Origin: VFZP01 sp043755595
GTDB lineage: Bacteria > Acidobacteriota > Terriglobia > Bryobacterales > Bryobacteraceae
DNA length: 64,000 nt
NCBI GenBank assembly: GCA_043755595.1
Contig: JAYUSQ010000308.1
Span: 7,546-71,545, forward strand
Reading direction: 5' to 3'
Shown: positions 53,445-62,895 of the stretch, piece by piece
Position numbering within the stretch: the first letter of the stretch is position 1
Layout of the letters: every line of letters starts with the position of its first letter
Made by a program: the position numbers and the translations under genes
Notes under the pieces: generated by a model
Told to the model about the DNA's origin: nothing
Database searches by the model: none
The model's input: only the letters and a program-made list of their open reading frames with translations

Positions 53445-54419
53445 CTACTGGTTCTGCGGCGGCGCGGCAGCGCCACGGCCGTTGCCGACAATTTCAACCG
53501 TCTTCTGATTGCCACGGATGACTACGACCGAATCGGGCACCGAAGGCGGCGCGATCGCCACCGGCGGAGCCACGGGCTTGGCGTCGGAAACCACGATCGG
53601 GCGCGGACGCGGACGCTTGGGTTGGTCTTCGTCTTCGCCGGAGTCGTTCCAATCCTTTGACTGAGTCACGATTGAACCTCGGCCGGCGGCGGCGGCGCCG
53701 GAGACCTTGTAAAGATCGGTCATCTTCTGGCCCCGAGTCGATGAGACGGTTCCGTCCGACGCGCTCCGCAACACCAGCTGAATCTTAGCTTCGTTGCCGG
53801 CGAGCGTTAGGATTTCCGCCTGCTCGGGGGTGACCAGAAGGGTCACGACCGGGGTGTTGATCGCTTGGCCGCGCGGGTCAGCCTGAAGCGTCTGGCCTGC
53901 CGTCAACACCGAGATATTCTGGAGCACCGTGCGAGTCACTGTATTGTTGCCTTCGGCGTTTGGCGGCCTGCCAGTCACCAAGACATCCACTTTCATACCA
54001 GGCAAGACAAAGCCAGCCACGCCAACGACGTCGTTGACGCGGACCGAGACCGCTCTCATGCCAATCGGGATCTGCGCTACCGGCCCCACGCCTGCGCCTC
54101 GGGCGGCAAGCCGTCCGTCAAGAATGGGCTCTTCAAACAAAATGTTGCTGACCACCGGACGGTCAATCACTTCCTCAGGCTTGCTGAAAGCCCCCTTAGG
54201 AAAGGCCGACACAGGGATTTTGGTCACCTTAATGTCGTCCGGTTTCACTGTCACGCCGACAGGCAGGGGCTTAGCCGCCACCACAATGTCCTGCAGCTCG
54301 GTCTGTTCCTGCTTCTTTGCCGGGCCGCCGGCCTTCGCCGACAACTGGTAGAAGATGCTGGAGACCACCAAAGCGAAAACCAGGCTCACTCCGAGAACCG
54401 TTAAGAACCTACGATCCAT
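53445..54419 (-). CDS. cpaB: Tad pilus assembly protein CpaB/RcpC
   Basis: 324 residues. An N-terminal membrane helix (FLTVLGVSLVFALVVSSIFY) precedes a SAF/antifreeze-like domain (VAAKPLPVGVTVKPDDIKV, FEEPILDGRLAARG) and the RcpC domain (MRAVSVRVNDVVGVAGFVLP, GMKVDVLVTGRPP, VVTLLVTPEQAEILTLAG). The C-terminal 90 residues are Pro/Arg-rich and end with GNGRGAAAPPQNQ. CpaB works in the periplasm with the secretin, whose gene starts 14 bases downstream. Confidence 0.92.
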   Translation of the reverse strand: MDRRFLTVLGVSLVFALVVSSIFYQLSAKAGGPAKKQEQTELQDIVVAAKPLPVGVTVKPDDIKVTKIPVSAFPKGAFSKPEEVIDRPVVSNILFEEPILDGRLAARGAGVGPVAQIPIGMRAVSVRVNDVVGVAGFVLPGMKVDVLVTGRPPNAEGNNTVTRTVLQNISVLTAGQTLQADPRGQAINTPVVTLLVTPEQAEILTLAGNEAKIQLVLRSASDGTVSSTRGQKMTDLYKVSGAAAAGRGSIVTQSKDWNDSGEDEDQPKRPRPRPIVVSDAKPVAPPVAIAPPSVPDSVVVIRGNQKTVEIVGNGRGAAAPPQNQ

Positions 54420-54431
54420 ATCTCACCTCTC

Positions 54432-54923
54432 CTATTTCGCCGACAAAAGGGTCAGCCATACGCCCATCGCTATCGCCGGCGCATACGGAATGCTTGCCGG
54501 ACCCGCTTTTTCCTGCTGGCCGGGCGCCAGCCATCGGCGAGCCGCCGAAAAACCCAGTACGCCCGCAGCGAGCAACCCGCCCGTGAGCGCCGTCCAAAAG
54601 GCGGCTTGCAGCAGACGGCCGGCGCCTAACATCGCACCAAAGCCAGCCATCAGCTTGACGTCTCCCCCGCCCATGCCACCGAGTAAGTAAAAAATCATGA
54701 ACACGCCAAATCCCGCCGCCGCGCCTAGCAAGCCATACCCAATACCGATCCAGCCTTTAGCGAACACCTGGCAACCCAGACCAGCCGCCAATGCCGCCAG
54801 TACGATCCAGTTGGAAATCGTCCTGCGGAATAAATCCTCGACCGACGCCGCCAAACCAATCAACCCTGCGGCCCACCACTCTAAGCGGGCCAACTCCAGG
54901 AGCTCAGGCGAAACGGTGGTCAC
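54432..54923 (-). CDS. cpaA: Type IV prepilin peptidase CpaA/TadV-like
   Basis: 163 residues with about five membrane helices. The two catalytic Asp of the A24 family are seen at D30 (AASVEDLFRRTISNW) and D88 in GGMGGGDVKLMAGFG (GxGD). It should cleave prepilin leader peptides; no prepilin is recognised in this locus. The GTG start overlaps the stop of the small ORF upstream (GTGA). Confidence 0.9.
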   Translation of the reverse strand: MTTVSPELLELARLEWWAAGLIGLAASVEDLFRRTISNWIVLAALAAGLGCQVFAKGWIGIGYGLLGAAAGFGVFMIFYLLGGMGGGDVKLMAGFGAMLGAGRLLQAAFWTALTGGLLAAGVLGFSAARRWLAPGQQEKAGPASIPYAPAIAMGVWLTLLSAK

Positions 54924-55126
54924 TGGCGATCTCCTTCGCCAGGGGCCGAACGCCGCATCAGCCCAGGGGCCACGAACCCGCCGCGCAGGGCAAACTCAGC
55001 CAATCCGACGCCGGAAGGCATACTCCAGTTCGCAACCGGAACCGCGCTCGGGCGTTGTCTGGCGCGGCGCGAGCGCTCTTGGGAGCGGCGAGTTTTGGCG
55101 ATGAGCGCTGACGAGGGTGATTTCAT
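54920..55126 (-). CDS. Possible 68-residue basic protein at the head of the tad locus
   Basis: A very basic peptide (MKSPSSALIAKTRRSQERSR, later MPSGVGLAEFALRGGF) without a membrane helix. Evidence is the GTGA overlap with cpaA and an AGGAG site 13 bases upstream; composition is not typical of a folded protein. It may instead be a leader ORF whose translation couples to cpaA. Not an Flp pilin. Confidence 0.35.
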   Translation of the reverse strand: MKSPSSALIAKTRRSQERSRRARQRPSAVPVANWSMPSGVGLAEFALRGGFVAPGLMRRSAPGEGDRQ

Positions 55127-55167
55127 TAGGAAACGGTCACTCCTATAGGAATTTCGGACGCGGGGGC

Positions 55168-56730
55168 CTAGTTCATTAGTGCTGGGTCAGGGAAATTTTT
55201 CCGGACCTCCGCCGATATCGGCGGTCTTGAGGTAAGGCGCTCAAACAAAAGGGTTTTTCCATCATCCGCCACCAGGCGCCAGGATTTGTCTTCCTTAAGC
55301 AAACTGGCGAGCGACCAACCGGAGGGTACTAAAGCCCGGTCGAACTTGTGGCGTTCAAGAATTTGCCGCCAGTCATGAGAACCACCTGAGAGGCGCAAAT
55401 ACTCTTCACCTAGTTTGGCGCCATAAAAATCGCTCCGGCCGTCAAAAAACACCCGTTGTGAGGGGTAGAAACGGTAGATCATGTAGTCGGCCCACTGATC
55501 GGAAGTCAGGAGCCGCCCGGTGCGCAACAGCGTTTGATGGCGGTTGATGAGATCGACGGGAAAGCGATAGCCGGGAAAGTCAGACGGCCATTTGACCGGC
55601 AGCGCCGCAATCAAAAGGATGGAGAGAGCGACGGCGGCTGGCCAAACGCTGGTCCATTCAAAGCTAGGCCTCATGTCCGCCGCCAGCGAATTCAGAATCT
55701 TACGGGTGCTCTTCTTGCCGCCTCCAGCTACCCACCATGTCCATAACCGGCTCGCCTCGTCGGCGACGATCGGCGCCGCCAAGGAAGAGAAAACCGTAAT
55801 GTGGCGGACCGAACCGAGCGACTGATGGGCCCAAAACAAAACCAATAGAGCCTCCACGACGCGGCGCCGGGCAAGCAGCATTGCTGCCGCCATCAGGCCT
55901 ATAAGCAGCAAAACCTCATACTGAAGCTGATTCTCGGAGCGAAAGCTGGGAGACTGAAATTCCTGAACCACCGAGCGGATGAAATCCGAACTCATGTATT
56001 CGATCACGTGCTTGTGCAAGCCCCAGCCGTAGGGGTTGACAAGGGTCGCCGCCGAGGTCGCCAACACCAGCAGGCCACCGCGGCCTAGCGTTCGCCAGTT
56101 TCGCAGTTGCCCCTCTAAGCACAGCTCGGCAGCGCCGCCAATCAGGAATAATCCTGTGCAAGCCACCCAGGCCAACACGCCTCCGTGCAGATTGGTCCAG
56201 ACCATCGTGATTGGCACGGAGATCCAAACCAGCTTCCCGGGAGAGCGGCGGTCTGCTTCGAGCAGCCAGAGGCAGATCGGCAGCAGCATTAACGTAAACA
56301 GATGGGGCCGCGCCAGATAATGCACTGTGCATGCCCCAATGGCGAGCAAGACAAACAATTGGGCGCAAATCAAATTGGCGCCGCGCCAAAGCGAATAGCG
56401 CAACAGAATCGTCGCGAACAGACAGATCTGAACGGCCCCAAGCCAGGCTACGCCTTTCAGACCCCAGACACGGTGCAAGAGTGAATAGATGACGTCAGCG
56501 CCCCATTCCCACGCAAACCAGGTTTGACCGGGTTTCGAAAAGGAGAAGATATCGACGCGCGGAACCTCACCATGGCTGAGGATGTAGTCACCCGTGCGAA
56601 TGTGCCACCCCGTATCGCCATCGTGGAGCAGACCCTTGAACCCCTCTGGCGAGATAATGAACAGCCAGGACAGGAGCGCCAGGAAGAACAGATCGGAAAA
56701 CGATGGTTTGATCAGCCGCGTGAGACGCAT
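55168..56730 (-). CDS. GT-C-like polytopic membrane protein
   Basis: 520 residues with about ten helices. The first periplasmic loop HDGDTGWHIRTGDYILSHGE then VDIFSFSKPGQTWFAWEWGA carries acidic and His residues in the place where GT-C glycosyltransferases bind lipid-linked sugars. The C-terminal soluble part contains DQWADYMIYRFYPSQRVFFD and FDGRSDFYGAKLGEEYLRL. It resembles uncharacterised membrane proteins common in acidobacteria and may glycosylate a surface protein or lipid. It lies 41 bases upstream of the small tad ORF in the same direction. Confidence 0.65.
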   Translation of the reverse strand: MRLTRLIKPSFSDLFFLALLSWLFIISPEGFKGLLHDGDTGWHIRTGDYILSHGEVPRVDIFSFSKPGQTWFAWEWGADVIYSLLHRVWGLKGVAWLGAVQICLFATILLRYSLWRGANLICAQLFVLLAIGACTVHYLARPHLFTLMLLPICLWLLEADRRSPGKLVWISVPITMVWTNLHGGVLAWVACTGLFLIGGAAELCLEGQLRNWRTLGRGGLLVLATSAATLVNPYGWGLHKHVIEYMSSDFIRSVVQEFQSPSFRSENQLQYEVLLLIGLMAAAMLLARRRVVEALLVLFWAHQSLGSVRHITVFSSLAAPIVADEASRLWTWWVAGGGKKSTRKILNSLAADMRPSFEWTSVWPAAVALSILLIAALPVKWPSDFPGYRFPVDLINRHQTLLRTGRLLTSDQWADYMIYRFYPSQRVFFDGRSDFYGAKLGEEYLRLSGGSHDWRQILERHKFDRALVPSGWSLASLLKEDKSWRLVADDGKTLLFERLTSRPPISAEVRKNFPDPALMN

Positions 56731-56813
56731 TCGACAGGGGTCACCCTAACTTGCTGATCGGCAGTACCATGACCAACCTTTACTCGCCCAACCCAGAGAG
56801 ACGATGAAGGTAA

Positions 56814-58442
56814 TCAGCGGAGTGCTGTTGCGGCCGCGGCTCCAAGCGTGGCGGCCACGCTCATGTTTCTCCGATACAGCGACGAGAATTCATCCTGGTA
56901 GATCAAGGTCAAGTCAGATCGGCGTCCGATGGTCGCTCGCAGTTGGCTCTGGCCCGATGGTTGAAGCGAATGGCTCCAATCCGCCCGAGTGATCAGAGCA
57001 TGAGTCCACGGTTGTCCGGCCGCGTCCGGCATCTCGGCAAAGGAAGCTTGGATCGCTGGAGTATCCATTGGGTAAAACAATCGCGGCGGCACGATCGTTC
57101 GATACGCGCGCCTGGCGGTGTGAAGGTAGAGTAAGCCGTCCTGATCGCTCAAAATCACCGCATTCGCTGGGGTCCGGTGTGCGACTTCGGCAAACGCCGC
57201 GCGGAGTTGAGCAGTGCCGCTCCGATCCAAAGAAGCGCCAGTTGGAAGTTTGACCAAGCGCGCGTCGACGATCGACCAGACAAAGAAGACCGCAAAGGCC
57301 GAAAGCACCGTCGCCACGCCGGCCGCTGCAACACGCTCGGACGTCTCCGGTTTCCGCCAACTCGCCTGGACGGTTTCGATCAGGCGCGCGGCTTCGGTCC
57401 AAAGGCCGGCCAGCAAAAGCGGCATCAATGGCAGCGTAAAACGCTCGTTCGGAGGATAGTGCCAGACCGACAGGATCGCCGAGTAAACCAGCGCGTACGC
57501 GACGTAGTTCCAACAGCCCGTCCGACGGCTAAGCCTACAGGCGCCCATCACGGCGGCGACGGCGATAAGGCGGGCCGCGTTATGGCCAACCTCAGAGTAT
57601 CCAACCAGGAAGATCGCCAGGTTTCCAAAGCCGGTTAATAAAGTATCGAAATTGGTGTAGAGAATCAGGCCGGCATTTTTCCAGGTCACCGTGGCGCGTT
57701 CCATTCCGACATAGTCGGTATAGAACCGCAGGACCCAGTCCGGGGCATTGGCCGGGTGGGCGGACAACCAGATCTGCCAGGAAACAACCGCCGGAGCCAA
57801 GCCGGCCAGGAAGGCCAGGGCATGGAGCCGGCGCTTGCGCAAGAGCAGAAGCGCTGGGATCGTAATCGCCAGCGGGAGCGCGGCGGTTCGAGTCAGGTAC
57901 GCCAATCCGGCCAGCAGTCCAGCCGTCAACGCCCAGCGCCAAGTCCGGACCGCAGCCAGTTCACTGACCAGGATTGTCGCCAGGAGGAAGGCAGTGTAAG
58001 GCAACTCAGTCATCGCGAAAACCGACAAATGAATCGAAGTCCCATTCGCCACGACGAGCGCGGTCAACAGCAGAGCGGGCCCGTTCTCAAAGCCGAACAC
58101 CAGGAAGAGCCGGCAGGAGAGCCAACCGATGACAAGAGAAGAGATAGCCCCGATTAGGCCAACGGCACAGAGCGTGGCGGAGAGATTGTTCTGCCAAGCC
58201 CAGACGAGGGCGAGGGCAGCCGGATAAAGCGGCGGGTATTTGGTCTGGGCCGGCCCGCCGGGCAGATGCGCCACCTTATAACCGTTGCCCTGGCTCAACG
58301 ATTGCGCCGAGAGCATATAGACGGCGTCGTCCTGGAGCGAACCAAATCCGGGGATGTCGCGATTCTGCCAGGTATACGAAAGGGCAGACACAATCGCCAG
58401 CGCGAGTACCAAGTAAGGGCCCCAGCGGCGGATCACACCCAT
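56814..58442 (-). CDS. GT-C glycosyltransferase (family 39/ArnT-like)
   Basis: 542 residues with ten or more helices. The first loop has SLQDDAVYMLSAQSLSQGNG, with an Asp pair at the GT-C catalytic position, and the second has KYPPLYPAALALVW, a PMT_2-like signature. The C-terminal globular region (about 430-542) includes VILSDQDGLLYLHTARRAYR. Such enzymes use polyprenyl-phosphate sugars on the outer face of the inner membrane. It precedes the other GT-C-like gene by 83 bases; both may decorate pili or lipids, which is inference. Confidence 0.8.
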   Translation of the reverse strand: MGVIRRWGPYLVLALAIVSALSYTWQNRDIPGFGSLQDDAVYMLSAQSLSQGNGYKVAHLPGGPAQTKYPPLYPAALALVWAWQNNLSATLCAVGLIGAISSLVIGWLSCRLFLVFGFENGPALLLTALVVANGTSIHLSVFAMTELPYTAFLLATILVSELAAVRTWRWALTAGLLAGLAYLTRTAALPLAITIPALLLLRKRRLHALAFLAGLAPAVVSWQIWLSAHPANAPDWVLRFYTDYVGMERATVTWKNAGLILYTNFDTLLTGFGNLAIFLVGYSEVGHNAARLIAVAAVMGACRLSRRTGCWNYVAYALVYSAILSVWHYPPNERFTLPLMPLLLAGLWTEAARLIETVQASWRKPETSERVAAAGVATVLSAFAVFFVWSIVDARLVKLPTGASLDRSGTAQLRAAFAEVAHRTPANAVILSDQDGLLYLHTARRAYRTIVPPRLFYPMDTPAIQASFAEMPDAAGQPWTHALITRADWSHSLQPSGQSQLRATIGRRSDLTLIYQDEFSSLYRRNMSVAATLGAAAATALR

Positions 58443-58552
58443 GTTCGTACTATCGGCCTCTCCTCCATTCCGCTATACCCATCGGGAGGAGACTTGAAAT
58501 AAAGGGCTAAGGGCCTTGCCATCGCACGCGCATTGCGACAAAATATAAGCGC

Positions 58553-61105
58553 ATGAGAGCCTTCCCGACCTCGTTCTGTTGTGCGGCCGCGTTTGCCGCC
58601 GGGCTACTTGAGACCGCTCCGGTGCGCGTCGAGCTATACGAAAATGTCGCGGCTGGATCCGAACTCGCTCCGGCAGGCGAAGCCTCCTATCGCTACACCG
58701 AACCTGCGTTTGGATTTGCGCGGCTGCCGGTCAAGTATTCCAGCGAAGCGTTAGCGTTCGACCGCTCTGTGCCGTTCACCTTGCGCGCCACCTACGAGCG
58801 CACAATCCCCGAAGGCGCCTACCGCTTCCGGTTGCGGGCGCGCGGCGGAGCTCGGCTGTCGATCGACGGCGTGGAGGTGGCCAAGACGGAAAAGCAGAAA
58901 CCGAACACCTCCGGCGACGATCCGGTGCCTGCGCAACCTGTTCGAGACGAAAGCGGCCATCGTCCGCCGACGCATCCCCATCAGGACGTATTTGCCAATT
59001 TCAAGGGTGATGGCAAGCTGCACAAATTCGAGCTGACCGCCATTATCGGCGGCAAGGGCCTGATGCCGACGCCCGGGGAATTGGCGGTTTCGTTTGGCCC
59101 CCAAGGGAAGATCGAGATGCTGCTCGGGCCGGATGGCTCACCGCTTCTGACCGATGCCGAATGGGAAGCGATGGTGGTCAAGCAGGAAGAAAGACATCGC
59201 CTGGGCGACCGTGAGCGGAGGCTTGAGGCTTCGCGTGAGGTAATCGCTAAGTGGCAGGCCCGGCATGCCGAAGTGCGCGCTTACTATCTGGACAAAGTCG
59301 TACCGGCGCCAGCCGCCACCGCCGGACTGGGGGCCTACAATGCGATCGATCACTTTCTAAATGCCCGCCTTAAGGAAGAAGGCGCCGCGCAAAGACCGCT
59401 AGCTTCCGATCTCGAATTTCTTCGCCGATTGTCACTTGACGCTACGGGCTTGATTCCTTCCGCCGACGAGATTCGCGCCTATCTGGCTGCGCCAACCGGC
59501 AAGCGCAGAGCGCAAGCGATCGAACGGCTGCTTGGTCATCCGGACTGGGCCGATAACTGGGTGAGTTACTGGCAGGATGTGTTGGCCGAAAATCCTGGAA
59601 TCCTGAAGCCCGACCTTAACAACACCGGCCCCTTCCGCTACTGGATCCATCAGGCGTTCGCCGATGGTTTGCCGTTTGACCGTTTCGTTTCCGAGCTGGT
59701 GCAAATGGACGGGAGCATTCATCAAGGAGCGCCGGCCGCCTTTGGACAGGCCACGTTGAACGACGCCCCGATGGCGGCCAAGGCGGACATTCTCGGTCAG
59801 GCGTTTCTAGGCGTGAAGCTGGGATGCGCCCGCTGTCACGACGCTCCTTTCCATCCTTACAAACAAAAAGATCTGTTCTCCCTGTCAGCCATGCTGAGTG
59901 GCAAGGCGGTGAAGTTGCCCGTCACAAGTACGGTGCCGTTGGTGGAAGGCGGACGGCGGCCAGCCGTGCAGATTACTTTGAAAGCGGGCGAATCGATCGA
60001 GCCGGGTTGGGCGTTCAACGACTTGATCAAGCACGATGAAACAGGGTCGCTGCCGGTGAATGGCAAAGTGGAATCGCGCCGGACGTTGGCGGCCTTGATG
60101 GTTTCGCCGCGCAATGAGCGGTTCGCGCAAGTGGTTGTGAATCGCGTCTGGAAGCGCTACATGGGCGCCGGGTTTGTCGAACCGGTGGACGATTGGGCGC
60201 GCACCAAGGCGTCGCACCCTGAACTGATGCAGTTTCTCGCCCGCGAGTTCGTGATGAGCGGCTACGATCTCAAGCATCTGGCTGGAATGATTTTTTCGTC
60301 GCACGCCTATCAAAGGCGGCCGATCGAGTTGCTGTCCGACACACAGATGGCGGTTCAGAGCCGGCTCTTCAGCGGTCCGCTGCGGCGCAAGATGACGGCC
60401 GAGCAGTTGGTGGATTCACTGCATCGGGCCGTGGGCAAGAAGTTCGAATGCGAGGATTTGAATCTGAATCCCGCCGGCGATCGCGCGCCAGGGCAGTTCC
60501 TCAACATGGGCAAACCGTCGCGCGCCTGGCAACTGACCGCGCTATCGAACGAACGCGACCGGCCGGCGTTGGCGCTGCCGATCGCACAAGCCCTGGTGGA
60601 CGTCATGACGTCTTATGGCTGGCGGCAATCACGGCAAAGCCCAGCGACCACGCGCGACGATGCATCGTCGCCGATGCAGACGCTGGTCCTGGCCAACGGA
60701 GTGCTGGGCACGCGCGTCGTCCGGCTTTCCGACGATAGTGCGTTCACCGAATTGGCGCTCAAAGACCAGCCGGTTGAGAAATTGATCGGCGAGGCCTTCC
60801 TGCGCATTCTCTCGCGTCCAGCTTCCGCCGAAGAGACGCGGACGTTCTCGACGCTGCTGGCTCCGGTATACTCGGCTCGCAAAGTGGCGGGGGCCGAATT
60901 GAACTACGCCGCGCTCAAGAGCGACAATCGCGTTTCCTGGTCCAATCACCTGAGCGCCGAAGCAACCGTCATTCGGATGGAAGAAGAACGGAAGATGCGC
61001 ATGGGCGCCGAGCCCACCAAGCGGCTGACCAAGGATTTCCGTGAGCGGTTCGAAGATACTCTGTGGGCCATGTTGAACAGTCCCGAGTTCGTGTTGATGC
61101 CGTAA
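58553..61105 (+). CDS. DUF1549/DUF1553 protein with PA14-like N-terminus and one c-heme motif
   Basis: 850 residues with a signal peptide (SFCCAAAFAAGLLE). The first 180 residues read like a PA14 beta-sandwich (YRFRLRARGGARLSIDGVEV). DUF1549 follows (HFLNARLKEEGAAQRPLASD, LRRLSLDATGLIPSADEIRA, VSYWQDVLAENPG), including GCARCHDAPFHPYKQKDL near residue 424, a single CxxCH. DUF1553 covers the C-terminal part (VVNRVWKRYMGAGFVEPVDD, LKHLAGMIFSSHAYQRR). This architecture is frequent in planctomycetes, verrucomicrobia and acidobacteria, paired with DUF1501. Function unknown; possibly a surface polymer enzyme. Confidence 0.9.
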   Translation: MRAFPTSFCCAAAFAAGLLETAPVRVELYENVAAGSELAPAGEASYRYTEPAFGFARLPVKYSSEALAFDRSVPFTLRATYERTIPEGAYRFRLRARGGARLSIDGVEVAKTEKQKPNTSGDDPVPAQPVRDESGHRPPTHPHQDVFANFKGDGKLHKFELTAIIGGKGLMPTPGELAVSFGPQGKIEMLLGPDGSPLLTDAEWEAMVVKQEERHRLGDRERRLEASREVIAKWQARHAEVRAYYLDKVVPAPAATAGLGAYNAIDHFLNARLKEEGAAQRPLASDLEFLRRLSLDATGLIPSADEIRAYLAAPTGKRRAQAIERLLGHPDWADNWVSYWQDVLAENPGILKPDLNNTGPFRYWIHQAFADGLPFDRFVSELVQMDGSIHQGAPAAFGQATLNDAPMAAKADILGQAFLGVKLGCARCHDAPFHPYKQKDLFSLSAMLSGKAVKLPVTSTVPLVEGGRRPAVQITLKAGESIEPGWAFNDLIKHDETGSLPVNGKVESRRTLAALMVSPRNERFAQVVVNRVWKRYMGAGFVEPVDDWARTKASHPELMQFLAREFVMSGYDLKHLAGMIFSSHAYQRRPIELLSDTQMAVQSRLFSGPLRRKMTAEQLVDSLHRAVGKKFECEDLNLNPAGDRAPGQFLNMGKPSRAWQLTALSNERDRPALALPIAQALVDVMTSYGWRQSRQSPATTRDDASSPMQTLVLANGVLGTRVVRLSDDSAFTELALKDQPVEKLIGEAFLRILSRPASAEETRTFSTLLAPVYSARKVAGAELNYAALKSDNRVSWSNHLSAEATVIRMEEERKMRMGAEPTKRLTKDFRERFEDTLWAMLNSPEFVLMP

Positions 61106-61123
61106 GGAGCCACAGCAACCACC

Positions 61124-62383
61124 ATGATCAATCGAAGAACTTTCCTGGCTGCTTCGACAGCTGCGGCGGCGGCGGCAACCACGACACCGGCACTCCCCAA
61201 GGGCAAAGCGGAGGCGTGCATTTTTATGTGGCTGGGCGGTGGCGCCGCTCATATGGACACGTGGGATCCGAAAGTGCAGGGCGACGGTAAGCGGAAGGCC
61301 GGTTCTTACTATAAGTCGATCCCGACGGCGATCCAAGGCGAGCAGGTTTGTGAGCACCTGAGCCGGTCAGCGCCTTTACTGGATCGCGCGGCCATTGTGC
61401 GGTCGGTTACTCATGACATTTCGGGCGAGCACGCGGCGGCGGCGAATCTGGTGCATACCGGACGCAAGCCTAGCGGGACGATTTTATATCCGGCGATCGG
61501 CTCGATTGTATCGCATGAGTTAGGCGCCAGGAGCGAAGAATTACCGCCGTATGTGGTGATGGGTTATCCCAGCATCATTCGCGATCCAGGCTTCCTGGGC
61601 GCGAAGCATGGCTATGTTTATTTGACGCAAATTGAGACCGGGCCAACGGGGCTGGTGCGTCCGCCCGACGTGGATTTGAACCGCGAAGACCGGCGCGAGA
61701 CCTTACTGGGCGCGATGCGCGAGAACTATCTCAAACGCAGCCCGGGAGATCAGACCGTGCAGCAGCAGGACGCCATCACGCGCGCGGCTTACAAACTGGC
61801 GGGGCCCAAATTTTTGAATGTGTTCGATTTGGCGCGCGAGAAGGCCGACCTCCGCGAATCTTACGGGGGCGAGTTCGGCCAGCGCTGCTTACTGGCGCGG
61901 CGCCTAGTGCAGGCGGGCGTGCGCTTTGTCGAGGTTTCGCACAATTTGAATTTCCTGAACGGCAGCGGCTGGGACACTCACAACGAGGGGCAATTGAACC
62001 AGCACTTACTCATTCAGGAGTTAGACAAGGCGTTTGCGACGCTGATAACCGACCTGGAGCGGAATAAGATGCTCGACCGGACGCTGGTGGTGGTGGCGAC
62101 TGAGTTCGGGCGTCCACCGGAGTTTGATTCCGGCGGCGGACGCGGGCATCAATCGCTGGGCTTCAGCATGGTGCTGGCGGGCGGCGGATTGAAGACTGGA
62201 CAAGTCATCGGGCGGACGGATGAGTTAGGCGCGAAGGTGGCGGAGCGGCCAGTGTCGGTGCCCGATTTCCATGCGACGATTCATTGCGCGCTGGGGATCG
62301 ACCCGCATAAGAATTTGTATGCGGGATCGCGGCCAGTGCCGATTACCGATCACGGGACGCCGATTGCGGATTTGTTTGGGTAG
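61124..62383 (+). CDS. DUF1501 protein with Tat signal
   Basis: 419 residues. Tat-type signal NRRTFLAASTAAAAAAT, then IFMWLGGGAAHMDTWDPK, SGEHAAAANLVHTGR, ARRLVQAGVRFVEVSHNL, GSGWDTHNEGQLNQHLLI and LVVVATEFGRPPEFDSGGGR. These resemble the metal-binding order of alkaline phosphatase/sulfatase-fold enzymes (D, T/S, D-x-H, E, H), so DUF1501 may be a hydrolase of that superfamily. It follows the DUF1549 gene by 18 bases, forming the usual exported pair. It probably requires folding with cofactor before export. Confidence 0.92.
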   Translation: MINRRTFLAASTAAAAAATTTPALPKGKAEACIFMWLGGGAAHMDTWDPKVQGDGKRKAGSYYKSIPTAIQGEQVCEHLSRSAPLLDRAAIVRSVTHDISGEHAAAANLVHTGRKPSGTILYPAIGSIVSHELGARSEELPPYVVMGYPSIIRDPGFLGAKHGYVYLTQIETGPTGLVRPPDVDLNREDRRETLLGAMRENYLKRSPGDQTVQQQDAITRAAYKLAGPKFLNVFDLAREKADLRESYGGEFGQRCLLARRLVQAGVRFVEVSHNLNFLNGSGWDTHNEGQLNQHLLIQELDKAFATLITDLERNKMLDRTLVVVATEFGRPPEFDSGGGRGHQSLGFSMVLAGGGLKTGQVIGRTDELGAKVAERPVSVPDFHATIHCALGIDPHKNLYAGSRPVPITDHGTPIADLFG

Positions 62384-62420
62384 GTTCGCGGGTTACGCCG
62401 CCGGTCCACAAAATACCTGA

Positions 62421-62657
62421 CACAACCGGCTTCTCATGGCGAGATTGTCTTGCGGATCGAGAATGCCCGAGTTTCCGGCGGATGGCGGCCTTCGGCATCG
62501 GAGTTGTTTTGTCGATCCGGGCAACTGAAGCAGTTGCTAGTCCGGCTGACTGCCACGCCAGGAGGGGGAGGTCATATTAGCCGGTCCTCAACCGCGAGAT
62601 CGCGGGTGCAACCAGAACGTCGTGAAAAGACAATTCCGCCAGCAGGACCTCACCGAG
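62421..62657 (-). pseudogene. MazF/PemK-like toxin remnant
   Basis: Following the antitoxin-like gene, one frame reads LGEVLLAELSF, then HDVLVAPAISRLRTG, a stop (TAA), then YDLPLLAWQSAGLATASVAR and IDKTTPMPKAAIRRKLG. The last two pieces are very like the C-terminal half of PemK/MazF toxins (YDVPLxDWQxAGLLxPSxVR, then the K-L-x-RxLG helix). The central part with RPALV is missing, so the gene seems to have lost about 15-20 codons and gained a stop. Too short for automatic gene calls. The right end of the remnant is approximate. Confidence 0.6.
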
Positions 62658-62895
62658 TCTTAAGATCGGTGTAGAGTCGATCATAAATCGAGTCCTCAGG
62701 TGCGTAAGCCTCTATTAAGTTGCGCGCGGAGAGATTTCGCCAAGCATCGGAGTCGGCTTGGTCCGGGTCGCCAGGTGATTCGAGGAGCAGGATGACGTGG
62801 AGATCCTCGCCGTCGGGGATGGCGGCCGCCAAGTGTTCCGGGACGGCGAGGGTCATCTCGTTAGTCATCCGCGCTTTGAATTCCAGGGTCCGCAT
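62650..62895 (-). CDS. Antitoxin-like protein
   Basis: 81 residues starting MRTLEFKARMTNEMTLAVPE. An AbrB/MazE-like strand region is followed by an acidic section and NLIEAYAPEDSIYDRLYTDL, a C-terminal pattern of small antitoxins in which the tail wraps the toxin. Its end overlaps the MazF-like remnant by eight bases. The start at 62895 fits the family; the frame extends nine codons further. Perhaps now an orphan antitoxin. Confidence 0.65.
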   Translation of the reverse strand: MRTLEFKARMTNEMTLAVPEHLAAAIPDGEDLHVILLLESPGDPDQADSDAWRNLSARNLIEAYAPEDSIYDRLYTDLKTR

